Shown here piece after piece: positions 6,306 through 14,329 of a stretch of DNA of 25,121 nt (positions are counted from its first letter, which is position 1; each line of letters starts with the position of its first letter). The stretch is taken from positions 1 through 25,121 of the forward strand of contig JAZNZX010000016.1 in NCBI GenBank assembly GCA_045595185.1, in the 5' to 3' direction. This DNA is from Fimenecus sp045595185. GTDB taxonomy: Bacteria; Bacillota; Clostridia; Oscillospirales; Acutalibacteraceae. The notes under the pieces were generated by a model. The model was not told the origin of the DNA, ran no database searches, and saw only the letters and a program-made list of their open reading frames with translations. Both the position numbers and the translations under genes were made by a program.

Positions 6306-8135
6306 ATGAAAAAGATGAAAAAAGCCTTATCAGTTGTAATGGCAGTAGTTCTTTTATTGTCATGTATGTCTGTTTTGGGCTATTCAACAAAGGAAGAATA
6401 TGTTCCTACAATTATCATTCCTGGTCTGTTCCAGAGTGAAACTTATTCTTATGAAAATGGTGAAATTGCTTGTGATGCTAACGGCGAACCGCTTGCTGCA
6501 CCATTCTATGTTTCAATTACAGAAAAAGAAATTACAGACCTTGTAACAAACGCATTACTTCCTATTACAAAGATGTTTATTACTCAGGAAGATAAGGATG
6601 CTTTAGCAGCTAAGGAAGTTTCAAGAATTCTTGCAGGCATTCTTATGGGCAAACAGCGTTCAGATGCTAACGGTGAATTTATTGATGATGTTCGTCCTGC
6701 CGTTTATGAGGGTAGTGTTGCAACTATTGAAGATTATCAGTTAGAGGGTGTTCTTGCTGACTTCCCTGTACAGGAATATTTTGAAATTGCAGGTATGGAA
6801 TACCTTTATGTTTTCAATTATGTTTCAACAGGAAATATGATTCAGACAGCAAAAGACCTTTATGATTATATTCAGTTCGTTAAAAAGGATACAGGTGCTG
6901 AAAAGGTTAACCTTGTTCCTGTAAGCCAGGGTGGTTCAATCACAAACGGTCTTATGAAATATTATGACGAACAGAATATTTCACTTTCAAGAGACATTAA
7001 CAGAATCGTGTTTACAGTTCCTGCTCTTGACGGTGCTGCACTTCTTGGTGACTGCTACAGATATGGCTTTAATAAGAATAGTGAAGCTCTTTACACAACA
7101 GCAATGCCATCAGTTATCGGTTATGAAAACTATCTTGGATATGTTATCAATATTCTTATGAGACTTATGCCAAAGGCTGACATCGATGTTCTCCTTGATG
7201 AAATTGCAGATGCAATGGTTAATGATTATCTTAAATATTCAACACTCCTTTGGGGTCTTATCCCATCTGGTGATTACCCTGCATGTCGTGAAAAGTACCT
7301 TATGGGTGACGATATGGCAGAAATTCGCAGACAGGCAGATTGGTATTATCAGGCACAGCTTGATTCAGAAAAATATATTCTTAAAGCAATTAAAGATGGT
7401 GTGAAGGTATTTGATATTGTTGATACAAATGTAGAACTTTATCAGCTTGCAGTTTCACATGACAAACAGAACTGTGACGGTATCATCCATGTTGACTCAA
7501 CATCAATGGGTGCATATAGTGTGAATGTAGGCACAAAGCTTCCTGAAAACTATGTTGCATCACGCAATATGTGTTCTGACCCTAAGAATCATAACCATAC
7601 TGACCCGGAAGGCATTATGGATGTTTGCACAGGTCTTCTTCCTGAACACACATTCTATTTCAGTGGACAGAATCACGCAACAACAGCATCAAACGATGTT
7701 ATTATGACTCTTATTATTCAGCTTCTTACTGATGAAAGTTTTACAAGCGTTCATTCATATCCTGAAATATTCCCTCAGTTCAACTACAGTAGAGAAACAA
7801 AGAAGTTAAGAGAAGATGTTGATTATATGAGAGATTATGATACAAGCACTCTTTCTGCTGAAGATGCAAAGGAACTTAAAGAAGCAATAGCACAGGTTGA
7901 CGAAATGCTCGCTAATAAGGTTGTTGATGTTGAAGAATTCCAGGCTGCTAATGACCGTTTTTATGATATTTTCAACAAGATTACAAGTGGTGATTCAGCA
8001 AAAACAACAGAGGGCATTAACCGTGCACTTTATATTATCACAAGAACAGTAAGTGATGTTCTTTACTTCATCTATGGTGACAAGGCATTCAGCGAAATGG
8101 CACTTAAACCAATTCTTGATGTGATTTACAGATAA
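6306..8135 (+). CDS. Exported alpha/beta hydrolase, lipase-like
   Basis: The protein is 609 residues from ATG 6306, chosen because AAAAGGGG (6291-6298) precedes it and an upstream in-frame TTG at 6288 lies before that site. It has a Lys-rich N-terminus, a hydrophobic stretch (about 10-25) and then SCMSVLGYS. SPase I cleavage after VLGYS is likely; LLSC could be a weak lipobox. PTIIIPGLFQS (about 34-44) looks like an oxyanion-hole strand and LVPVSQGGS (S207) like a nucleophile elbow, giving VSQGG rather than the usual GHSxG. The C-terminal 100 residues are acidic and helical (near DTSTLSAEDAKELKEAIAQV). Its reaction is unknown; an extracellular lipase or esterase is the best guess. It stands alone between its own promoter and terminator. 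No close family name comes to mind. Confidence 0.7.
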   Translation: MKKMKKALSVVMAVVLLLSCMSVLGYSTKEEYVPTIIIPGLFQSETYSYENGEIACDANGEPLAAPFYVSITEKEITDLVTNALLPITKMFITQEDKDALAAKEVSRILAGILMGKQRSDANGEFIDDVRPAVYEGSVATIEDYQLEGVLADFPVQEYFEIAGMEYLYVFNYVSTGNMIQTAKDLYDYIQFVKKDTGAEKVNLVPVSQGGSITNGLMKYYDEQNISLSRDINRIVFTVPALDGAALLGDCYRYGFNKNSEALYTTAMPSVIGYENYLGYVINILMRLMPKADIDVLLDEIADAMVNDYLKYSTLLWGLIPSGDYPACREKYLMGDDMAEIRRQADWYYQAQLDSEKYILKAIKDGVKVFDIVDTNVELYQLAVSHDKQNCDGIIHVDSTSMGAYSVNVGTKLPENYVASRNMCSDPKNHNHTDPEGIMDVCTGLLPEHTFYFSGQNHATTASNDVIMTLIIQLLTDESFTSVHSYPEIFPQFNYSRETKKLREDVDYMRDYDTSTLSAEDAKELKEAIAQVDEMLANKVVDVEEFQAANDRFYDIFNKITSGDSAKTTEGINRALYIITRTVSDVLYFIYGDKAFSEMALKPILDVIYR

Positions 8136-8151
8136 CAAACAATAATAAATT

Positions 8152-8182
8152 AAAGGACTTGCAGAAATGTAAGTCCTTTTTT
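8152..8182 (+). terminator. Rho-independent terminator of the hydrolase gene
   Basis: AAAGGACTT (8152-8160) pairs with AAGTCCTTT (8171-8179) around a 10-nt loop, followed by a T-run, 16 bp after the stop codon. Confidence 0.85.
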
Positions 8183-8254
8183 ATGATATATTATTGCTAT
8201 AAAAAAACATAAATGTTAAAAAGGTTACAAAAATTGTAAAAAGGAGAAAATAAA

Positions 8255-9103
8255 ATGATTGGAATTATCAATAAAATTATTTCACTTATTCTTGTACCTA
8301 TTTATTTTTCTACATTTCTTCCACCATATTATATTGTAAAATTAGTGAACAAGCCTGAAGAATTGATTTCAATTTCAGAATATGCAATAGGTTCAGAAGA
8401 AGACCCTGTTTATTTTACAGCCCATCGTGGTGTTCACGCACTTGCACCTGAAAATTCACTTCCTGCATTTGTGGAAGCAGTAAATAACAATTATTACTCT
8501 GCCGAATGTGATATTCGTCTTACAAGGGATAATGAGTGGGTTGTTATACACAATAGTACAGTAAATGCAAGATTTTGCCAAATGGGTAATGTAAGTGATT
8601 ATACTCTTGAGGAATTAAAGACTTTCAGCTATAAAAGCGGTGCAAATCTTTGGAAATATAAGGATGAAAGAATACCGACTCTCGAAGAATATCTTGATGT
8701 ATTTGTTGATACCGAAACACGACCACAAATAGAAATCAAGGAAGACGGAACAGATTTTCTTGACACAGTTATTGATGCAATTAAGGAAAAAGACCTTGTG
8801 GAAGAAGCAATCGTTATTTCCTTTGATATTGAGCAGTTAAAAGCAGTTTATGAGCTTGAACCGAATATTGAGCTTTGGTATCTTGTTGACGAAATTACAC
8901 CTGAAAATATCGCAGAAGCAAAGGCAGTAAGCAACAATGTGTGGCTTTCGGCTAATTTCAGCGAAAACACCACCGAAACAATACAGCTTGCAACATCAGC
9001 AGGTGTCGGCATTTCTTTCTGGACAGTCAATACGGTAGAAGATGCCCGAATGCTTTACGATATGGGCATCCGATATATGGAAACCGACATTCTTTGTAAT
9101 TAA
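8255..9103 (+). CDS. Membrane-anchored glycerophosphodiester phosphodiesterase
   Basis: This is a predicted GDPD-family enzyme hydrolysing glycerophosphodiesters to glycerol-3-phosphate and an alcohol. The protein is 282 residues with one N-terminal hydrophobic segment (about 3-30) without a clear cleavage site, so probably membrane-tethered with the enzyme outside. GDPD motifs: HRGVHALAPENSLPAF (H57, R58, E66), ECDIRLTRD (E84, D86), VVIHNSTV (H99), PQIEIKED around 157 and a final FWTVN / YMETDILCN strand pair. AAGGAG (8241-8246) fixes the ATG. It follows a terminated hydrolase gene on the same strand; I see no convincing promoter, so it may depend on a weak one or on read-through. The next neighbour converges across repeat copy B. 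Confidence 0.9.
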   Translation: MIGIINKIISLILVPIYFSTFLPPYYIVKLVNKPEELISISEYAIGSEEDPVYFTAHRGVHALAPENSLPAFVEAVNNNYYSAECDIRLTRDNEWVVIHNSTVNARFCQMGNVSDYTLEELKTFSYKSGANLWKYKDERIPTLEEYLDVFVDTETRPQIEIKEDGTDFLDTVIDAIKEKDLVEEAIVISFDIEQLKAVYELEPNIELWYLVDEITPENIAEAKAVSNNVWLSANFSENTTETIQLATSAGVGISFWTVNTVEDARMLYDMGIRYMETDILCN

Positions 9104-9246
9104 ATTATAATTTATCGGGATGAATAACCAATTTGATAGGTCATTCTGAGCGTAGCGACGAATCTCTCTAACAGTAACACATCAACCAACAGAGATTCTT
9201 CGTCACTGCGTTTCTCAGAATGACACTAACCTTAAATATCCCGACA
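9104..9246. repeat. Palindromic intergenic repeat, copy B
   Basis: The core runs 9141-9224, TCATTCTGAGCGTAGCGACG to CTCAGAATGACA. Outer arms extend to ATAATTTATCGGGATGAATA on the left and AATATCCCGACAA on the right, which are inverted with respect to each other. The left flank is nearly identical to copy C (12243 onward), so the repeating unit includes these outer ends. It fills the gap between converging genes; nothing else is seen there except the terminator at 9262. Confidence 0.85.
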
Positions 9247-9261
9247 ATCCCCACTTCACAC

Positions 9262-9288
9262 AAAAAAATCCGAGTATTGCTACTCGGA
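9262..9288 (-). terminator. Bidirectional terminator between converging genes
   Basis: CCGAGTA (9270-9276) pairs with TACTCGG (9281-9287). On the minus strand the stem is followed by a run of seven T; on the plus strand by ACTTTTT. It sits 5 bp beyond the stop of the minus-strand regulator. Confidence 0.85.
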
Positions 9289-9292
9289 CTTT

Positions 9293-10639
9293 TTATGCTG
9301 TTTTCTTCTTTTTTGTGAAATATACAATAACAGAAATTATAACGATAATCATACTTATAATATAAGCGAAAAGCAAAAATACCTCTAAAATATCAAATGC
9401 AGCGTTAAGGTAGTTTGTGTCATATTGCCAATTTATAGTTAATGTTTCATCGTCAAAGGTAACATTTTTCTGCAAATCACCGGGTTCCGGATGCTCGCTG
9501 ATTAAAACATTTTCTTCTTTAAACTTTTCTGCTTCTTCTTGAGTGTTGAATTCAAGGTCTTCGGTCATAAAAGCTTCAGTATATTCACATTGATATCCGT
9601 TTTCATCTTTATAATAGGAATGTCCTATTTTTTCTACACACAGGGTATATGTACCGTCTTCAAGGTATCCTTCATCAATAAGATTATATAAAGGCTTATT
9701 ATCGGTTATATGATTTTTAAGGTTATAATAGTCATTTTCTGCTTCTTCCTGTGAGGAATAATTATAACCAACAGCATCATTAAAATTAAAGGCATAATAA
9801 TTACATTGACTCTCGACGAGAGCACCTATAAATGGTGCTGTGACAGAAATAACAATTATAACTGCAATGATTACGGAAGTAGTTTTAATGTGCTTTTTAC
9901 GGTATTTTCTTTGTTCATCTGATAATTGTGTTTGTGCTATGTCGTATTTTTTACATAAAACTTTACGGACAAAATATGCAACAATACCACCGACAACCGC
10001 TGTGGCGGGTAGCGCAACAATCAGCATGGATACACCGTCAAATAAAATGTTGAGAAGAAGTCCGATTATTGTTACAACTGATAAGAACGTGACAAGTGTA
10101 ACGTATTTTATGCAGTTTTTCATTGTTTTTTCATAATGCTCTTTTTCAATAATATCTCTGTTATCAAGACCTGATAAAAGATTGTTGAATGCGATAAGAG
10201 TAACTGCAATTGAACTTGCAACTAAAATCAAAATGATTACATATCCAACCCACATAACATTATAGTTATAAACAATATCACCGATTGTATAAGCTAAAAT
10301 AAGTGCTACAACACCTAAAACAACTGATATTATGGAGTTGTTATTAAATTTAACTGTCGCTTTCTCGATTAAATATTTGATTCGCTCGTTACTTTTTGTG
10401 TCTTTGCTATTTTCAACAGATGTCTTCGTGATTCTTTCACCACGCAGAATTTCATCCACCGAAACAGAATATAATTCAGCGATTGCAGGTAATATCATAA
10501 TTTCAGGATAACCTTCGTCGCGTTCCCATTTGCTTACAGTTTTGTTGGAAACATTAAGTTTATCTGCAACTTCCTGTTGAGTCATTCCGTTGGCTTTTCT
10601 CAATGCAGAAAGAAATGCACCAATTGTTTTTCTCTCCAT
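9293..10639 (-). CDS. Membrane-bound XRE-family regulator with extracytoplasmic domain
   Basis: The protein is 448 residues from ATG 10639, which has GGAGG (10647-10651) 7 bp upstream. Residues 7-66 form a HTH_3/XRE domain (TQQEVADKLNVSNKTVSKWE, then VDEILRGE). Then come membrane segments at about 103-121, 128-152, 178-199, 202-224 and 252-274, a 140-residue probable outside domain (275-415) rich in Tyr, Asn and Glu, and a last segment at 418-441 before KKKKTA. The outside domain has two similar SQEEAENDYYNLKN / TQEEAEKFKEEN patches (about 296 and 366). The design suggests a one-component receptor sensing an external signal and acting on DNA from the membrane; ligand and targets are unknown. 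An in-frame extension to ATG 10735 is possible (see findings). Confidence 0.8.
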   Translation of the reverse strand: MERKTIGAFLSALRKANGMTQQEVADKLNVSNKTVSKWERDEGYPEIMILPAIAELYSVSVDEILRGERITKTSVENSKDTKSNERIKYLIEKATVKFNNNSIISVVLGVVALILAYTIGDIVYNYNVMWVGYVIILILVASSIAVTLIAFNNLLSGLDNRDIIEKEHYEKTMKNCIKYVTLVTFLSVVTIIGLLLNILFDGVSMLIVALPATAVVGGIVAYFVRKVLCKKYDIAQTQLSDEQRKYRKKHIKTTSVIIAVIIVISVTAPFIGALVESQCNYYAFNFNDAVGYNYSSQEEAENDYYNLKNHITDNKPLYNLIDEGYLEDGTYTLCVEKIGHSYYKDENGYQCEYTEAFMTEDLEFNTQEEAEKFKEENVLISEHPEPGDLQKNVTFDDETLTINWQYDTNYLNAAFDILEVFLLFAYIISMIIVIISVIVYFTKKKKTA

Positions 10640-10702
10640 ACTAAAACCTCCTTTTATAGTATTATTCTGCAATAAATAGAGTAATTTTTCAACACCTAAC
10701 CC

Positions 10703-10717
10703 GTAGATTTTATCTAC
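10703..10717. promoter_or_regulatory. Short inverted repeat upstream of the XRE regulator
   Basis: GTAGAT and ATCTAC form a 6-bp inverted repeat around TTT, 64 bp before the regulator's ATG, with another GTAGA at 10723-10727. It could be an operator for autoregulation or a small RNA hairpin. No clear -10/-35 pair was found around it. Confidence 0.3.
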
Positions 10718-10740
10718 TGTTCGTAGAAATTTCATATTTT

Positions 10741-10771
10741 AAACCTCCAAGTATTTGCTACTTGGAGGTTT
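10741..10771 (-). terminator. Strong hairpin after the PHP gene, terminator or attenuator
   Basis: AAACCTCCAAGTA (10741-10753) pairs perfectly over 13 bp with 10759-10771 around TTTGC. It begins 6 bp after the stop of the minus-strand PHP gene. On the minus strand the stem ends in GGTTTAAAATAT, a short T-run; the plus strand has five T. The GGAGG in its minus-strand 3' arm also resembles a ribosome binding site for an ATG at 10735. Confidence 0.65.
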
Positions 10772-10777
10772 TTGTGT

Positions 10778-12184
10778 TTATTCAGTTACAGGTGCTGTGA
10801 GGAAATCATAAACTGCTTTACCGATTGGAATTGAATTGCACATATCAATAAGGCAATATTTAATTTCTGTAAGGATATTACCAAAGTCAAAGAAGAAACT
10901 GCTTTCTGCTTCAGGTGCATTGTCGTATTCAAGTGTGAATGCCTGTGTATAAAGCACGCCACCGTGACCGAATGCTTCAGCTCTTACATATGAACTGATT
11001 TCGTCTGAATAGTCATCAAGGTCGATTGTGTTGCCAACATGAATAACCTTACCGTCGGCAATCCAATGAACTGTAAGTGCATTTTCAACTGAAAGTGAAA
11101 TTGTGTCGTTTGCTTCGTCAACAGTAATGTCAGTTACCTTTGGTGCAGGCACAGAGTCATTACGGTCTTCCTGTTCAAATTCTGTACCCCAGTCAAATCC
11201 TGTTTCAAGTGAAAACTGAGCCAATTCTTCTGCGTTTTTGATGTATCGGCTTACTGCGAAGAATGCACCGTTTTCAAGACAAGTGCGAATATTTTCAGCG
11301 TTGTTTTCAGGCATACAAAGATTTGTCCACGCACAACCTACCTTGTCAAGCTGATGTGCATCGGTTGTGGCAATTGCAAAAACATTTCTGCCTGTTGGAA
11401 CAACCTTTGTGAGAAGAATATCCCAAAGCTTTCTATCGTATTTTGTACGACCGTCTTTTTTAGAGTTTATGTCAATACCGATACATGAGTCATAAGTTGT
11501 AAGAATGTCAGTAAATTTATTGATAACATAACTGTACCACAAATCATCTTCGTTATATGCGTCTGCCTGACAGCTTTCTTCCTTTGCACTTGTGTATTCA
11601 CCAGGGTGATTGATTACGCTGAGTCCGCCTGTTGCATCAACATTTTCTACAACCTCTGCATAGTTACTTGTACCACCCATAAGGCCGTCACCGTATTCAG
11701 TAAACCAACTGTTCACATGAGCGTTGTTAAGTGAAGTAGGATTCTGTTCAATGCCCAAAGGAATTTCAACCATAGGTCTGCCGTCACGACCGACACCTGT
11801 TGCGATTTCGTTGTATCGTTCTTCTGTCAAAGGAGTAATTTGAGGGATTTTACCATCCTTAATTCCTAAACCGATTTTGAAATAATTTCTGCTGTTGACC
11901 GATGTCCAGTCACGACTTACAATACCATGGTCAGTAATTGCAAGTGCATCATAGCCTTGTGCATAATGCTCCTCAACCATTTCACTTAAGGTATTATCAC
12001 CGTCAGATGCAGTTGTATGACAATGAAGGTCAGCCTTGTATTGACCCCAACTGTCAAAATCAACCGTTTCATAAGGGTTGTTTATTGTGTAGTCAACATC
12101 TTCTTGTGCAGATGCTACAATACAACCACCAAAAGCCATTACAGTTGCAAGAATGAGAGAGATAATTTTGTTAGCAATTTTCAT
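10778..12184 (-). CDS. Exported PHP-domain metal-dependent phosphoesterase
   Basis: The protein is 468 residues with a signal peptide (Lys-containing n-region, hydrophobic 7-20, cleavage probably after VASA near 26; GGC at 19-21 could alternatively be a weak lipobox). PHP-domain metal ligands: H54 and H56 in ADLHCHTTASDG with D61, D85/H86 in AITDHG, H193 in VINHPGEY, D275/H277 in ATTDAHQ. Residues about 345-420 look like a beta-rich domain (TDITVDEANDTISLSVENAL), followed by a hydrophobic segment near 435. GAGGTTGT before ATG and a strong promoter at 12215-12243 support the start. Exported PHP proteins are thought to be phosphoesterases; the substrate is not known. Predicted location: outside the cytoplasmic membrane. 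Confidence 0.85.
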   Translation of the reverse strand: MKIANKIISLILATVMAFGGCIVASAQEDVDYTINNPYETVDFDSWGQYKADLHCHTTASDGDNTLSEMVEEHYAQGYDALAITDHGIVSRDWTSVNSRNYFKIGLGIKDGKIPQITPLTEERYNEIATGVGRDGRPMVEIPLGIEQNPTSLNNAHVNSWFTEYGDGLMGGTSNYAEVVENVDATGGLSVINHPGEYTSAKEESCQADAYNEDDLWYSYVINKFTDILTTYDSCIGIDINSKKDGRTKYDRKLWDILLTKVVPTGRNVFAIATTDAHQLDKVGCAWTNLCMPENNAENIRTCLENGAFFAVSRYIKNAEELAQFSLETGFDWGTEFEQEDRNDSVPAPKVTDITVDEANDTISLSVENALTVHWIADGKVIHVGNTIDLDDYSDEISSYVRAEAFGHGGVLYTQAFTLEYDNAPEAESSFFFDFGNILTEIKYCLIDMCNSIPIGKAVYDFLTAPVTE

Positions 12185-12214
12185 AGTACAACCTCATTTC
12201 CAGAATATAAATAA

Positions 12215-12243
12215 ATTTTAAACCTAAATGACAATTATGTCAA
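12215..12243 (-). promoter_or_regulatory. SigmaA promoter of the PHP gene
   Basis: On the minus strand TTGACA (12243-12238) and TAAAAT (12220-12215) are separated by 17 bp, about 30 bp before the ATG. The -35 lies within TGACA-ATTA-TGTCA, a 5-bp inverted repeat that might bind a regulator. The left end of repeat copy C abuts this promoter. Confidence 0.8.
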
Positions 12244-12420
12244 TTAAATTATAATTTGTCGGGATGAATAACTAATTTGGTAGGTCATTCTGAGCGTAGC
12301 GAAGAATCTCTCACATTTCATCAGTCACCCTGAGTGAAACGAAGGGTCTATTAAAATAGGACAGAGATTCTTCGTCACTTCGTTCCTCAGAATGACACTA
12401 ACCTTAAACATCCATACAAA
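12243..12420. repeat. Palindromic intergenic repeat, copy C, with an inner second unit
   Basis: The core runs from GGTCATTCTGAGCGTAGCGA (12283) to CTCAGAATGACA (12397), with outer left arm ATAATTTGTCGGGATGAATA as in copy B. It is longer than the others because an extra arm-like piece, CACCCTGAGTGAAACGAAGG (about 12327-12346), lies in the loop. That piece resembles the TCATTCTGAGCGTAGCGAAG arm, suggesting one element inserted in another. The right outer arm is diverged. Confidence 0.8.
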
Positions 12421-12464
12421 CTCCAATTTTTTGTCACTTTTGTTTTTATTTTCAGAAAAAACAA

Positions 12465-12499
12465 AAAGGACGGTTCGTGATGAATCGTCCTTTAATTTT
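12465..12499. terminator. Terminator-like hairpin in a 439-bp intergenic gap
   Basis: AAAGGACGGTTC (12465-12476) pairs with GAATCGTCCTTT (12482-12493) with one wobble. It is T-rich on both sides, more so on the minus strand. No gene ends close to it. Just to its right (12497-12530) is a low-complexity stretch of TTTTGCA-type units; I see no coding capacity in the rest of 12420-12575. Confidence 0.55.
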
Positions 12500-12575
12500 G
12501 CACTTTGCGTTTTGCATTTTGCATTTCTCCGACAAACTCCAATTTATATAAACAAACTATGGATATGATTCAAGA

Positions 12576-12606
12576 ATAAAACAATACCCACTTATGAAAA
12601 GTGGGT
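12576..12606 (-). terminator. Terminator of the radical SAM/glycosyltransferase operon
   Basis: ACCCACTT (12586-12593) pairs with AAGTGGGT (12599-12606) around ATGAA; on the minus strand it is followed by ATTGTTTTATT. It lies 18 bp past the nucleotidyltransferase stop. Confidence 0.75.
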
Positions 12607-12623
12607 GTCTTATGATATGAATT

Positions 12624-13352
12624 TTAATTGTTTAAATAATCTTCAACTTCCAGTAAATCTGAAGCTGTGTTGATGTTGAATTCTCTTTCTGCAACGGAAA
12701 ATGCTAATCCCTTATAGCCTGATGCTGTTAAATAGTTAAAGCAATCACATAAATCATAGAGCTTGTCAGGTTCGTTCGTGTATGCTTCCTTTATCACTTT
12801 TTGTGTTGACTCATTGAAAAGGCTGAACCCTGTACCCTTTATATTGTTTGCAACAATTGCGGGTTTTTCAACACATTTTATGAGTAAGGAATTTTCGTCT
12901 GTTTCCACAGAAAAATTATTCTTTATTTTTTCAGGGTTTTCCTCAGGTGTAACACCACAATAAAAGTCAAATTCCTTTGTATCAAATGCGTTTTTAATTG
13001 CATCAATATTCAAATTCACAAAAATCTCATCTGATAATTGCAATACAATGGACTCGTCACAGGCTATTTTATTCAGTACTTGCACAAAAGCGTTTACCAA
13101 TCCTTTTTGCTGTGGTTGACGAACATAGTGAATTGTTAAACCTTTATATGTATTTCCGATAGCCGATTTAATTGAGTCGCCTTGTTTGCCTATAACAATA
13201 TATGCATCAGATATTTCCAATTCAATCAGGTTGTCGAGTGAAAACTCAATTAAATACCTGTTGTTTATTTTTCTTAATGCTTTACAGATATTCTGACCGG
13301 TGCTTGTTGTTAAACGAGTGCCGTCACCACCGGCTAATATAACACCAATCAT
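12624..13352 (-). CDS. Nucleotidyltransferase of the NTP_transferase family (sugar nucleotide type)
   Basis: This 242-residue cytoplasmic protein probably makes a nucleotide-activated sugar or alcohol. The N-terminal signature LAGGDGTRL (7-15) is intact. The family's following P-x-T-x-x-x-P-K-x-L is changed: TTSTGQNICKAL has Thr and Cys where the two prolines normally sit, with K24 kept. QLSDEIFV (about 104-111) corresponds to the metal-binding GD/SD strand, and CVEKPA (about 160) to the conserved V-E-K-P. Length is that of a single catalytic domain, without the C-terminal beta-helix of GlmU/RmlA relatives. GAGGG precedes the ATG. It is the last gene of a four-gene operon, 31 bp after the glycosyltransferase, so its product may be the sugar donor for that enzyme. 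Confidence 0.8.
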   Translation of the reverse strand: MIGVILAGGDGTRLTTSTGQNICKALRKINNRYLIEFSLDNLIELEISDAYIVIGKQGDSIKSAIGNTYKGLTIHYVRQPQQKGLVNAFVQVLNKIACDESIVLQLSDEIFVNLNIDAIKNAFDTKEFDFYCGVTPEENPEKIKNNFSVETDENSLLIKCVEKPAIVANNIKGTGFSLFNESTQKVIKEAYTNEPDKLYDLCDCFNYLTASGYKGLAFSVAEREFNINTASDLLEVEDYLNN

Positions 13353-13383
13353 CGAATTCCCTCATTTCCGTTTTGGTGATAAA

Positions 13384-14319
13384 TTAATAATTTATTCTTC
13401 GTTCCTCAATAATTATTGGCTTTTCACCGTTATTGCGAGGAAGCGAAATAAGATGTTCTGCACAGAAGGATACCATTAACAAGAGAAGTCCTAAGAAAAT
13501 GAAAACTAATCTTATCATAATATCGCTGATTGCACTGTTAAGGGATGAGCCGAACACGCTTGGTATGCAGAAAATGAAAAGTTCAAGAATACTCAAAACC
13601 ATCGCGATTACAGATACAAAGATTACTCGTCTCGGTAAAACTTTTGAAGCATTTACGATACCGCAAACAGCAAAGTCGTAATATTTAGAAAGTGTAAACT
13701 TGCTTTTGCCTTTCTTTCGCTTTTCCTGAAGATAGTAAACATATTCGAAGGATGAACCGTATTCGTAAATAAGTCCACGAAGAAATGGCTCGTTTGTGTT
13801 AATCTTTTTAAGAATTTCAATAAAGCTCCTATCAAACAATTCAAACTCGGTTGCATGAGGAACCATTTTTACACCGAAAATGTTGTTGATTACCCAATAA
13901 AATACTGTTCTTATAAAATACACAAACTTATTTTCTCTGCTTTGATTTTTTACACCGAAAACAATTTGGACACCTTGTTCCCATTTTTCTATAAATTTTG
14001 GAATTTCTTCAGGAGGATTCTGCAAATCAGCATGTAAAATGATAGCACAGTCACCCTTTGCTTGTTGGAAACAATAGAAAGTACCTTTTGCATAACCAAA
14101 ATTCTTTGAGTAAAAAACCGCTTTTACATGTGTGTCTTTATTGCAAAGTTTTTCTATTTTTTCTTTTGAACCGTCTGTTGAACCGTCGTCAAAAAAGACA
14201 ATTTCATAATCATAATTGTCAAGAGTCTGCATCACTTTTGTTGTTCGTTCATATAACTCGTCAAGTGTGTTGACCTCATTGTAATTAGGAACAACAATTG
14301 AAATCAGTTTTTTACTCAT
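13384..14319 (-). CDS. GT2 glycosyltransferase, DPM1/GtrB-like with two C-terminal membrane helices
   Basis: The 311-residue protein has an N-terminal GT-A domain: SIVVPNYNE (5-13), FFDDGSTDG (about 43-51) and HADLQNPPEE (about 95-104), the last being the family D-x-D-type region (usually DADLQDPPE, here His first). Two hydrophobic helices follow at about 227-251 and 263-284, the layout of polyprenyl-phosphate glucosyl/mannosyltransferases. Such enzymes move a sugar from a nucleotide donor to undecaprenyl phosphate at the inner membrane face. ATG 14319 is chosen over GTG 14328 because AAGGTG is the ribosome binding site and contains that GTG. It starts 10 bp after the radical SAM stop. The GT-C-like protein at 17436 could be the partner using its product. 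Confidence 0.88.
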   Translation of the reverse strand: MSKKLISIVVPNYNEVNTLDELYERTTKVMQTLDNYDYEIVFFDDGSTDGSKEKIEKLCNKDTHVKAVFYSKNFGYAKGTFYCFQQAKGDCAIILHADLQNPPEEIPKFIEKWEQGVQIVFGVKNQSRENKFVYFIRTVFYWVINNIFGVKMVPHATEFELFDRSFIEILKKINTNEPFLRGLIYEYGSSFEYVYYLQEKRKKGKSKFTLSKYYDFAVCGIVNASKVLPRRVIFVSVIAMVLSILELFIFCIPSVFGSSLNSAISDIMIRLVFIFLGLLLLMVSFCAEHLISLPRNNGEKPIIIEERRINY

Positions 14320-14329
14320 TTTAGTCACC

